64,000 nt of DNA from Saccharum officinarum (Eukaryota; Streptophyta; Magnoliopsida; Poales; Poaceae): NCBI GenBank assembly GCA_020631735.1, contig CM036179.1:24543063-24607062 (forward strand), written 5' to 3'. This document shows, one piece after another, positions 21,645 to 33,001 of this stretch (position 1 is the first letter of the stretch; the number at the start of each line of letters is the position of its first letter). The translations under genes were made by a program, and so were the position numbers. Below the pieces are notes generated by a model that was not told the origin of the DNA, ran no database searches, and saw nothing but the letters and a program-made list of their open reading frames with translations.

Positions 21645-23096
21645 ACATGATTTTTAAGCGATGCGTCAGAGATGAACCACAACCAGGCAGAGGCAAGGTC
21701 TGGAACTTTGCCAGACTAGTCCACACCTGGATCATGTCGACATGTGACGGAGGTTTCCAGTTGATTGTTCTCAAGTTCTGAAGCTGATGTGGATGCGTTG
21801 GAGCAGCCTGATTGTTCCAGTTGCTCCAAGATTGATGATTCTGTGGTTGCTGTGGATTCACGTCACTAACAAGTGGGCCCCAGGACTACCTTTCATCATC
21901 TTCGAATCTCCCTGAGCAGTGGCTGAAGCTGAGAGCTCTGGGAAACCGAAATAAGATGTGTCCATGGTTATCGTGGAGCAGATTTTAGCTCCTGGACCTG
22001 GGTGATATTTTTTTTAGCAAGATGCATGTTTAAAGAGTATACTGGGAATCAAGGCAGAAACCAAACATGCAATTCACATTGAAAATCTGGTGTTTTGTCG
22101 AAGAGTATTTGGCCGTACATCTTTACGCTTACATCCATACCAGAAGACGAGGTGTGTTCCTGTCTTGGTCTTCTTGTATCCACCACAACCTCCTTGACGG
22201 CGCGATTTTCATAAACATTCAAATTTTCAGAGGCAACTGCAAGAACAAAGATTTTAGCTGAGAAGGTTGTTTCTTTTTTCACTTCAAGTTCTCATGGAAA
22301 CTGAACACATGATGCTAGTCATGACACCGGCAATATAAACTTTCAAATCAAAGCTCGTTAAGACTTCCTTTTGCCATCACAAGTAATCAAATATGCTTCA
22401 CCAAGTTTGTCACCCAAAAAAAAAACTAGATCATAAAATATGTCAACACAAACCATGGGTCCACAGTTGATGAAACCACTTATGTCGGTGAGGAAGTTGG
22501 ACTTGCATGAGTGCTCTACATGACTTCTTTAGTTCATATTCATAGAGAGGTAGTGCTGTGCATGACAACCTCCGATAACCGGGATAAGTCCAAACTATCT
22601 AATCCAAGCTCGCTTGATTCCTGGACCTGCGCTTGATTCCTGGACCTGCATCCTATAATGATATGCCTCGGTTGCATAGCATATGCTCATCTAAAAGGAC
22701 ACTTTGGTTCCCTGATAGCAAGTTTATTTCACGATTGACAACCAAAACTTCAGCAACTGGATTCAAAACAAGGACTTAAGGGTGTTGGCCATGAACTATG
22801 CCATCAGAATGCTGATGCCAACAGCCATCGGAATTTTGTTTCCAGTGTACTTTATGTTTGCTTTTTAGAACTTGGATACCACTAAGTCTCCACTCGTCCC
22901 CTTGTCTACTTGTTTAATCTGATACATGGACACTTGTCTTTGCAAAAATTTCCCTCCAGGACAAGCTCTAAACTGCATCTCTCTCCTCCCCTCATCTATC
23001 TCCGAGGCCACCTCTCCAACTTTCCATTGTCCAGACCAAAAGATCACATGGTCTGCAGACATTTCCATGTCCAGTCCAAGAACTCACAAATCAGCC
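21645..23096. other. intergenic and upstream region of the lectin kinase
   Basis: No supported gene. A 20-bp direct repeat (CGCTTGATTCCTGGACCTG type) occurs at about 22610-22648. The last 150 bp are pyrimidine-rich and may contain the kinase promoter and leader, but no core element is convincing. Confidence 0.45.
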
Positions 23097-25592
23097 ATGC
23101 CTAGGGTTGAAAGCTTGCTACTCCTTTTCATGTTGTCCATTCCTTTCTCCCAAGCTTGGTCCATTGATTACCCTAGCCCCATCGCCAACCTTCCTGCTAT
23201 ATGGACCAACAATGAAGCTACTATCCCTTACAATACAACCTATAGGACGGTTCCACGATCAGAGTCATTCTTGTCAGGCAGAAGCCTGCCGGGTTTGGTC
23301 CATCCTTCGGCTGTGGCTTCATCTGCACTGCGCCCTGCAAGGTCTTCCTCTTTGCAGTCTTCTTTATGTCCATTGGAGATCCAACGACCCTGCCTCCAAT
23401 GCCTCGGACACGCCAAGGATCGTCTGGACAGCCAACAGGTACCGTCCAGTGAAGGAGAATGCATCAGTGCAGTTCAACAAGGATGGAAATCTCGTTCTGA
23501 GAGACTTCGATGGTTCACTGGTCTGGTCCACGACTACATCAGGCAGCTCGGTTGCTGGCATGAACCTTGCTGAGACTGGGAATCTGATACTCTTCAACAT
23601 GATGGGGAAGACGGTGTGGGAATCGTTTGCGCATCCAACTGACACTCTCCTCATTGGGCAGTCATTGTGGCAAGGGAAGAGGCTTAGTTCCACTTTCTCA
23701 GAGACAAATAGTACTCAAGGTCAGTTCTACCTCACTCTGCTCGAAAATGGCCTCTATGCTTTCATCGATGAAGATCCTCCACAGTTTTATTATCGGAAAA
23801 GCTTTAATATAACTGATGCAATAGCTCAATCAAAGAGAAACATATCCTCTGATCAAGTGAAGAATAGCACGGCTTACATTTCCTTCTTACAAGGGAGCTT
23901 CTCAGCATTTCTTAGATTCAACAGCACAGATATCAAGTTATTCGATATCCCTCTGCCTTTGCCATCTTCAGTGCAATTTATGAGTCTTGAGGATGATGGG
24001 CACCTGAGAGTTTATGCATGGGACAGCGTTTCATGGAAAGCTCTTGCTGATGTTTTGCATGTGTATCCTGATGAATGTGCATACCCTACAGTCTGTGGAG
24101 CATATGGAATCTGTTCACAAGGGCAATGCAGTTGCCCAGGTGGAAATAATGATATTGACCTTTTCCATCAGTTGGATGACCGGCAACCTAACCTTGGCTG
24201 CTCATTAGAAACTCCTCTTTCCTGTGACCTGATCCAATATCATAAGCTTATGGCACTCCCAAATGTCACGTACTTCAATTTTGCAAACAACTGGACTACC
24301 GAAGAAGAAAGCTGCAAGGAGGCATGCTTGAAGACCTGTTCGTGCAAGGCAGTATTTTTCCAGCATCAAAATGTTTCTAAGGGCTCCTGCTATCTGATGC
24401 CAAAGATCTTCTCACTCATGAATTATCAGCCAGAAGTGGTTGGTTACAATTTATCTGCATATGTCAAGGTGCAGATGTTACCACCACCATCAAGTAAGAG
24501 AACAAATGCAACTGCTTACCATATCGGTGTCCCTGTTCTGGTTGTAGTCATCTGCCTACTCATTCTCATGATCAGAAGAAAAATAGTGAAGAGGATGGAA
24601 GAGGATGATCCATTTAAAGGAGTGGCTGGAATGCCTACTCGGTTTTCGTACAAACAGCTGAGAGAAGCAACCAATAACTTGAGCAAAAAGCTGGGGCAGG
24701 GAGGATTTGGGCCAGTGTATGAGGGAAAACTTGGAAATGTCAAAATTGCTGTCAAATGCTTGCGCGACATTGGACATGGGAAGGAAGAATTCATGGCTGA
24801 AGTCATTACCATTGGTAGCATCCATCATATTAATCTTGTCAGATTGATAGGATACTGCTCAGACAAATTCCACAGGCTCCTTGTTTATGAGCATATGAGC
24901 AATGGGTCTCTGGATAAGTGGATCTTCAGAAAGAATCAAAGTGGTTCACTCAGTTGGGCAACTCGATACAAGATTATCCTAGACATTGCAAAGGGTTTGG
25001 CCTATCTTCATGAAGAATGCCGCCAGAAGATTGCTCATCTTGATATTAAGCCGGGAAATATCCTCCTTGATGACAAGTTCAACGCAAAGATCTCTGACTT
25101 TGGTTTAGCAAAGCTTATTGATAGGGATCAAAGCCATGTGATGACCAAAATCAGAGGAACAAGGGGTTACCTAGCAGCACCGAATGGTTGTCATCAACAA
25201 TCACTGAGAAGGCAGATATTTACAGCTTTGGCGTAGTTGTGCTGGAAATAGTGAGTGGAAGGAAAAACCTGGAAAACAATCAGCCTGAGGGTAGCCCTAA
25301 TCTAATTAATATACTGCAAGAGAAAATGAAGGTTGGGCAAGTTCTGGATATAGTAGACAATCAGGATGAAGATCTCCAGTTACATGGGTCAGAAATGACA
25401 GAAGTAATCAAGCTAGCTGTCTGGTGTTTGCAGCGTGACTGCGGTAAACGACCAGCCATGTCACAAGTTGTCAAGGTCTTGGAAGGTGCTATGGACACAG
25501 AAAGTACTGCAGGTAACGATGCAACTGGCAGAGGTGATATTATTTTTGATGCTTCATCCCCTTTGTCCCCAGTGCCAGTGTCTGCAAGATAA
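23097..25592 (+). CDS. B-lectin (SD2-5-like) receptor-like kinase, three apparent frameshifts
   Basis: An intronless receptor kinase. ATG at 23097 begins a signal peptide, MPRVESLLLLFMLSIPFSQA. A B-lectin domain follows (about 23230-23640; WTANRYRPV, DGNLVLRDFDGSLVWS), then an EGF-like cysteine cluster (about 24070-24145), a PAN-like region (about 24300-24470), a transmembrane helix IGVPVLVVVICLLILMI (about 24523-24573) and a Ser/Thr kinase. Kinase motifs: LGQGGFGPVYEG (24691), AVK, HLDIKPGN (25035, lacking the Arg of RD kinases) and DFG (25096). The frame drops by one near 23245, again between about 23365 and 23395, and again near 25182 in the activation segment (…YLAAP|EW…). All other sequence is well preserved, so the breaks may be consensus errors; if real this is a recent pseudogene. 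Likely a plasma-membrane sensor of unknown ligand. Confidence 0.88.
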
Positions 25593-26511
25593 TATGTTTT
25601 AGCAAAAGTAGGGGAGAAAGGGTTTCTTTGCAATTTAGTTGCAACTATCGTGTCTAGTGTCCTTGTAAATTTGTTTTTTTACTTTGTTATTTGTTAATGT
25701 ATGAATGAATGAAATATGAAGTTTATTGATCAATGATCTTCGAAAAGCATGGAAAGATGAGCAGTAACATTTTTTTTTCTTTAGGTCACAATCTATTTGG
25801 TCGCTTAATTAAGGAACCCTATACGCTTGGAGCGTTTTGGCAAATTGCAAATGAGACTGCAACCAACTGCCTATGCATGGATGCCAAGTGTTTTCAAAAA
25901 ATAATATCATCACGAAATGAACACACTTTCGAAATTGTGTTTTGGAGCATTATTGACTAGTGTTATAGCAGGTAGCATTCTATAGCAGCTAAACAAGCAG
26001 GCATGCAGAACTCTGGCTGGTTATGTAGAAGCATACCATTTGGTCATAAGATCGCATATTCGACTAATGTTTGTGCATTCTGTGGCACTGAACATATGAT
26101 CACCCCATTGTTTTCAGATAACATGTATAAGGTGGCCTGGTGGCCTGGATTATACAGGCGCACTCTGCTAACTACCACCAAGAAGAAGCCACAGCCACGG
26201 CATGGCTCCGAAACAATGTGATGGGAAACCGGGAGGATGCGTGTGCGGAGAGTGTACCACGCCGTGGCCAGAGAAGAAGGCCAATAGTTCCTGGCTGCGC
26301 ATATCGTCGAACAGCTCGCAGACTTTGCCTGCCACCGCCGGTGGAGAGATGGAGCGATCCATCTGACCGCCTCATGCCAGAAGACCAGAAGTGCTAGTGC
26401 CAAGCCATGCAATGCAACTATGCAAGAGCGCCGCCGCCCCCCGCCGAGAGCCGCGCGCTGGGTGGAGCTGCCGCCCGGCGCAGCGTGGTTTGATTGTGGC
26501 TTGTGACCAAA
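25593..26511. other. 3' flank of the lectin kinase, intergenic
   Basis: An AT-rich 3' UTR-like stretch with AATGAATGAAATATGAAG near 25700, then unremarkable sequence. A short GC-rich patch lies at 26425-26480. No gene supported. Confidence 0.45.
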
Positions 26512-26667
26512 GGCCCTGTTTGGTACAGCTTATTTGGGAAGCACTTCCCAGATAATCTACACAAATAGAGTAAAAGCGACGGCCAAAATCAGTTGGTTTG
26601 ATCCAGCTTCTACTTTTTAGTACAAATAAGAGCTATGAAAAGCTTATAAGCTGTACCAAATAAGTCC
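26512..26667. mobile_element. short TIR element (MITE)
   Basis: The inner part of both ends carries a perfect inverted 15-mer TTTGGTACAGCTTAT, with outer ends GGCCCTG and the complement of GGACTTA. Non-coding; superfamily uncertain. Confidence 0.6.
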
Positions 26668-26788
26668 AAAGCGTCGACACACATAGCTATAGCGACTTGC
26701 CACTGATACTCCTGACCCAACATGTCAACATCAATGGGGTTCCTAAAATCCAAGACGACACTGGTGAGCTTTCTTACAGCATACTTTA

Positions 26789-27053
26789 CTCTCCCGTCCA
26801 ATTAAAAAAATACAATTCTCACTTTGAGAAATCAAACGATTTTAAGTTTAATCAAATTTATACAAAAATATATTAACATTTTAATACCCAATGAGTACCA
26901 TTATACTCCGTATTGATTATGGAATATATTTGCATAATAAATCTAATTAGAGATATAAATATTGATATTTTTTCCTTATAAACTTGGTTAAACTAGAAAA
27001 GTTTGGCTAATCCAAAACCTAAAACTACCTTCTTTTTTTTAGGACAGAGAGAT
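26789..27053. mobile_element. Stowaway-like MITE, degraded
   Basis: Left end CTCTCCCGTCCAATT with preceding TA (26787-26788) and a worn right end GGACAGAGAGAT followed by TA. The AT-rich interior contains a TTGGTTAAACT-like subterminal motif seen in other copies. Borders approximate. Confidence 0.5.
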
Positions 27054-27055
27054 TA

Positions 27056-27960
27056 TTTTCTAAATTAGAGTGTTTGAATTTAGGGGGCTTCACTAAAAAA
27101 TGTATTGTAGAATCGAGATACATAACTATAATGTTCTTTTCTGAAGCCAACATATAAACTATAGGCAAGAGTGAAATTCATTTTGCGGTTATTAATATAC
27201 CCCACATTCTTATTTAGGTCTATATACTTCCAAAACGTTACTTTTAGGTCTGCCTATTACCATTTCACACACATGTATTGTCCCAGGGCAAACGAGTTGG
27301 CAAGGAGTGAGGGCTAGTGGAGGGGACGGTGCATGGGGGGTCTCGTCGGAGTTGAGCGACGTCACTAAGGTGCACAGCTGGAGATGGCGAAGCCAAAATT
27401 AGCTAGAATCAGTGTGGTAGTGAAGCATGGCCCTAGGTTTTGATGGAAAGTGAGTTAGCAATACTCATGGTGGGTGCCTCGATGTCCTAATTGCTTGCGT
27501 GTTTTAGGAAATTTAGTTGTTTAGGTTGATTTTTTTGTATCATCTAGTGTGGTGCTTGAGTAAACGAAGGATTTTTAGGCTTTAGATCTAGTAGGATTTT
27601 TGGATTTTGGTACCAATTGTAGTTGTGTACTAAAGTATGCTCTATGCACAATGTAGCTCTCGAATAGGAACATTGGACAAAGTTCAAGAACCACCAGTAA
27701 ATTCCACTATATAAACAATGCCTACCTTTGCATATCAAGTTTGTGTATAAATGCATGCTTTTTTCCTTTCATTCGAAGCATGAATGGAGGAAGCAAAAGG
27801 TCATACGAAATGAATAGATCAAAGCAATTGAAGAGTCATTTGCAGGATTTTTTTTAATGACCAGGTATAGTTCTATGTATGTACAATCTTTTGAAATATA
27901 TGTATAGTTTCATACATTTTGTTATGTATATATTGCAAGCAGCACTAGCGGCTACCTTGG
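27056..27960. other. intergenic, AT-rich
   Basis: No supported gene. No transposon ends that I can pair. Confidence 0.5.
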
Positions 27961-28767
27961 TGTCGGTGTTTCGAACCACTGGCTAGTAAATTTGTGATTG
28001 CGCGTCTGGCTCGGATGGTGTGCTCGGAGGACACAAGGGTTTATACTGGTTCGGGCGGAATGTCCCTACGTCCAGTTGAGGCTGCTCGTGTTACCGGCAC
28101 AAGTTTGCAGTAGGGTTTACAAATGAGCGAGAGAGGGAGAAGATCCCAAGTCTCTGGTGGAGGTGTTGAATGGAGTTGAGTCTAGCTGAATTGCTTGCGT
28201 TCGATTTGCTTTTTTTCCTATGAGACGCCCTGCTTCCCCTTTTATAGGCCAAGGGGAAGGCGCGGGTTACACGAGAGAGAGAGGGAGAGAGAGAAGCTAG
28301 GAGAAAGATGGCCCCCCGGGGCCACATCGTCCTTTATCTTCCCTGCGTGGGTCCTGCTGATCCTGTAGACGATGACGGAGATGGCTCCACATCGCGGCCC
28401 CTGTTCACCACTATCACCACACGCGGGCGTCGTCAGCCAGTCGTGGCACTCCATTCCACCCCGGCAGATGGCGTGGTCAACAGGCGCCCCTGACGAGAAC
28501 CGTACGGGGATTAGGCAGCATAGAGTTGCCCTGCCCAACGCTGTTGGCGTCGTGCGTTCCTAGGTATGCCGGTTGTGACCACGGATCACGTCAGATGTGC
28601 CCGCTCCCTTCCTGACGCCAGAAGCATGGTCCTGGGCTCGCGCCTCCACACCCATGGTGGTTGGAGACAGCGTGGGCCCTCGCGGGGCCTACGCTCTTGC
28701 CCGAGGCCGGATTCGTTTTTCGGATCGGGCGAGGCGGAGTCCTCCTCGAGGGGTTGGGCGAGACGAA
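27961..28767. repeat. LTR-like grass repeat fragment, cut by assembly gap
   Basis: Begins TGTCGGTGTTTCGAACCACT, an end type I associate with high-copy grass LTR repeats, and includes TTTATACTGGTTCGGGC. It runs into a 100-N gap, so the other end and orientation cannot be seen. No coding sequence. Confidence 0.4.
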
Positions 28768-28867
28768 NNNNNNNNNNNNNNNNNNNNNNNNNNNNNNNNN
28801 NNNNNNNNNNNNNNNNNNNNNNNNNNNNNNNNNNNNNNNNNNNNNNNNNNNNNNNNNNNNNNNNNNN
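28768..28867. other. assembly gap (100 N)
   Basis: Exactly 100 unknown bases, a conventional placeholder; true size unknown. Confidence 0.99.
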
Positions 28868-28960
28868 TGGAAGGGTCGAGCTCCACTAGGTACGCCATCC
28901 CTACGCCACATTGCGTACAAGACAGCACCGCCAAGCGGTGATGAATGGTACGGTGACCAC

Positions 28961-30598
28961 TGAAAGCATCTAGGCCCCGTGTTGGTTTCGGCAATTGATG
29001 ACAACGCATAATTACCATGACTAACGTGTGTTTTGCAGAAACATTGGTAAGTTAGGTCATGGAGATGATAACTGCTTTGGGCAATATGGTATTCATGTCC
29101 CTTGATGAAATTCGTTTCGGTTTTCAAAGGATCAACGATTAAGATTAAGGACGGTTAGTTCCGGATGTCAAGGTGTTGAGTTACATCTGGAATAGTTGTT
29201 AGGATCTTTGTTTCTTCATTTGACCGTACTATAAAGGGGGCATGAGCGAGTAGCTTGACCTAGGTGAGTCTTATGTTTAGGTGTGGTGCACACTTGTCAA
29301 ACTTAGCACTAGGTAGCTCGAGAAAAGCTCAGAGTTCAGTTGGAAGCAACTTGGTTCAAGTTGCATCGCGTTTAGAAGACGTTTGAGCCGTTTACCTATG
29401 ACCGGACGCGGTCCTGGTCATGACCGGACGCGTCCGGTCAGTACTAACACTTCACTGCGGTTTCAACTAATCGACCGGACGCGGTCCTTGAGAGGACCAG
29501 ACGCGGTGGTCAGTCTGACACGTGTCCAGAGGGTAAACAGCGTAATCGGACACGACTGTGAAGTGATCGGCGCGTCCGGTCACGTTCCAGTAAGGTCCTG
29601 TGGTGACCTGACGCGTCCGGTCACCTATGATCGGACGCGGTCGTGCGTCAGGTCATCTTTCCAGTAAGCTCTTGCATGATCGGACGCGTCCGTCATCCCT
29701 GATCGGCGCGTCCGGTCATCTCAGACCGGCGCGTCCGGTCATCACAGATCGGCGCGTTCGATCACTCAGCGTAGCTTTCGATTTTCGACCGTTACACCTG
29801 ATCGGCGCGTTCGGTCATGTCGACAGGCGCGTCCGGTCAGTGCGCGTTTTGCTGATTCGAAAGGTAACGGTTGGATTTGTCTGAGGGGTGTATAAATACA
29901 TCCCCTCCACCTCTTTTAGAGGTCTCTTGCTCATTTGTTCAGCTGAGAAACACCTTTGAAGTGCAAGGGAGTGCAAGAGCCCTAGTGAGGATAGAGATTT
30001 GCGAATCAAAGTTTGAGAATCCTCTCTAGTGACAAGAGTGTAGCAAGTGTGCATCCATCTTCTCATTAGGCTTGTTGTGGTCAAGTGAGAGTTCTAGCTT
30101 GTTACTCTTGGTGATCGCCATCACCTAGACGGTTTGGTGGTGATTGGGAGTTTGGTGATCATCCGACGAGATTGTGGGTGACCCAACTCAAGTTGTGAGC
30201 GGTTTTGGGTGATTCGCCGCGACGGAGTGTCGAAGAATCAACCCGTAGAGAGCACTTGATCCTTGCGCGGATCAAGGGGAGCTACACCCTTGTGCGGGTG
30301 CTCCAACGAGGACTAGTGGGGAGTGGCGACTCTCCGATACCTCGGCAAAACATCGCCGTGTTCCTAACCCTTACTTTCAAGCATTTACTTTCGTGCATTA
30401 CTTTCATTGCTTGTTTACTTTCCTAGAATTGCCATGCTAGTCTAGGATTGGAACTTAGGGTGCAAAACTTTTATCGATAGAATCACAAGGAACACTAGTA
30501 GGCACTAGGGGTGAAGTTTGGCTTGTAGGATTTAATTCTTGCAATTAATTTTTAGAAAAGCCCAATTCACCCCCCTCTTGGGCATCTTGATCCTTTCA
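28961..30598 (+). repeat. 5' LTR of element B
   Basis: 1638 bp with a palindrome hub at about 29397-29845, including one perfect GACCGGACGCGTCCGGTC near 29420, and TATAAATA at 29891-29898. It ends TCCTTTCA before the primer-binding site. Unlike LTR A it is not internally duplicated. Confidence 0.93.
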
Positions 30599-30600
30599 AT

Positions 30601-30613
30601 TGGTATCGGAGCC
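30601..30613 (+). other. primer-binding site (initiator tRNA-Met)
   Basis: TGGTATCGGAGCC, identical to that of element A, begins two bases after the LTR. Confidence 0.92.
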
Positions 30614-30651
30614 GTGTTGCTCTTAATTTAGGCTTCACCGCCTAGAGCAAG

Positions 30652-32987
30652 ATGTCTAATGGGGAAGGACCACCTCCCACTTTTGAGGGAGACGATTTTC
30701 CATATTGGAAAATTCGTATGGAGGCGTACCTCGAAGCCATAGATGTTGGGTGCCTTAGAGCCGCAACCGAAGGGCTTCCTCCTATAAGGGATCCCGCTAA
30801 CCCAAGTGGTGACGAGGAGAAGTACGACCGGTGGAATGCAAAGGCAAAAAATGCACTCTACCGGGCTTAGGCAAAGATATCTTCAATCGTGTGCGTAATG
30901 CCAAAAACGCTCATGAATTGTGGGAAAATCTTTGTGCTCTCCATGAGGGAACTAAGAGTGAGCGTGAGGAACGCTATCATATTGCATTAAAGAAAATCAA
31001 TTCTTTTGAGATGCTTCCCAAAGAAAGCGCTAATGAAATGTACACTCGTTTGAATGTTCTTGTAGAAGATCTCAATGCTCTTGGACTCACTCAAATGAGC
31101 CAATCGGATGTTGCAAGGAGGATCTTGAGTGTTCTCCCCGTTGAGAAGTATGGACACATTGTCACCGTACTTCACCAAAGTGATCTCTCCGCCGCAACAC
31201 CGACTCAAGTATTGGGAAAGATCAATGCTCATGAGATGTACATGCATATCACTCCGGAAGAGGGCTCATCATCTTCCAAGAAGAAAGACTTGGCCTTCAA
31301 AGCTAGCCATGAAAAGAAAAAGAAGAAGGGCCAAGCCATGATAGTGCAAGAAAGCTCAAGTGAAAGTGATATTGATGATGCATCACTTGCACTCATGGTG
31401 AGAACTACCAAGATGCTAAAGAAGCTCAACAAGAGTGGCATCAAGTTCGATGGCAAGAAGAAGAAATTCTTCACTAGTAGCAAAAGGAAGCCAATCTCCG
31501 AAATGGATTGTTTCAATTGTGGAGAACTTGGCCACCTAGCTCACCAATGCCCGAAACCTCCAAAAGACAAGTACAAGAATAAGTACAAGGGCAAGAAAGA
31601 TGACTCAAGTGATGAAGAAGATGAGAAGAAAAAGAACAAGCCATACAAAAAGAAAGATGGCAAGAAAAGAGAGTTCTACAAGAAGAAGAAGGGAGGCAAG
31701 GCTTATATTGTTGGTGATTGGCTCACCGACATTGAATCATCATGTGAGTCCTCCGGCGATGAAAGTGATAATGAAAAAGAGAAGATCGCCGCATTTGTGA
31801 TTGGGCCATCATCATCTTCACCGACATCTTCATCACCACCTTCACCGCCACCTTCACCATCATCTTCCGCTACTCATCTATGCCTTATGGCTAAGGGTGA
31901 TCGAAAGGTACAAAATAGTGATAGTGATGATGATGATAGTGATAGTGATGATGAATATGATGCACCTTCTTATGATGAACTAGTAAAATTGTTGAACAAA
32001 TACTCTAAAATCATAAGAAGAACTAGAAATGAAAATGATGAGCTTCAACATGAAAATGAATCACTCACATCCAAGCTTGAGAATGCAAATAAGACTAGTG
32101 ATGAGCTCAAAGATCAAAATGAAACTATGTCTTCCTCTCTCAAAGAGCTCAAAACTTCTAACAAGGAGCTTAGAGATAAACATGATAAAATTGAGAAGAA
32201 GCATGGTGAACTCATCACTAGGCTAAACTTGCTAAAAGAAGAATATACCGCATTGAAAATCAATTATGATACTCTTATTGTTGCTAATGAGCTTGCCCTT
32301 GAGACACATGATGCTACTAACCAAGTTGTTAAGATTGATATAGCTACATCATGTGATGATTTGATTGTTGAGAACTTTGAGCAAGGCTCTAGCGGCAAAG
32401 GCAAGAGTGTGGTTGAGGCCAATAACTATGATGAGTATGTCAAGCTCAAGAGTGAGAATGAGATGCTTAAAGTTGAGAACAAGAAGTTGATGGCTCTTGA
32501 AAAGCAAACTTCAAATGAGTCACTTATAGAAGAAAACAAGAAGCTCAAGCAAGAAAAAGAGCATCTCAAGACCGGCCTAAGCAAGTTCACAAGAGGCCAA
32601 CATTTGCAAAGTGAGCTACTCATGAACACCGTCATGAAGATGGATAGGAGTGGCATTGGCTACTTGGCAAATCAAGAGAAGAAGGTCAAGGCTAAACAAC
32701 AACAATGCAAGACAAAGCCCAAGCCAAAGAGATGTGTTGAGTGTGGACAAGAAGGCCATTTTGCTCATGAGTGCAAAACTCCACCACCACAACCCTTGCC
32801 CAAGCATGCTAGACCCTTTGCCTTCAATGCTCATTACATGCTTAGAAAGGACTCAAATGGAAAAATGAAAGTCATGTTCTTGGGTCCCCCTAACAAGAAT
32901 AGGCCAAAGAAAATTTGGGTTGCCAAGTCACTAGTTGAGAAAGTTAAGGGTCCCTCTCAAGTTTGGGTCCCTAAACAAAAGGCTTGA
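30652..32987 (+). pseudogene. gag: Gag polyprotein of element B, one frame break
   Basis: Starts at ATG 30652 with the Gag N-terminus FEGDDFPYWKIRMEAYLEAI. A single frame change near 30864 moves the rest into another frame, which is then open to TGA at 32985-32987. Two CCHC zinc knuckles, CFNCGELGHLAHQC and CVECGQEGHFAHEC, flank a long lysine-rich, then coiled-coil-like region (about 31990-32640). This Gag is of the long Sirevirus type. Glutamine is encoded by CAA essentially throughout. The break could be a consensus error. Confidence 0.9.
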
Positions 32988-33001
32988 TCTCTTGTGTGTA
33001 G

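Noticed and set aside
28566..29127. Open frames crossing the first N run
   Set aside because: They are only open because N is translated as X.
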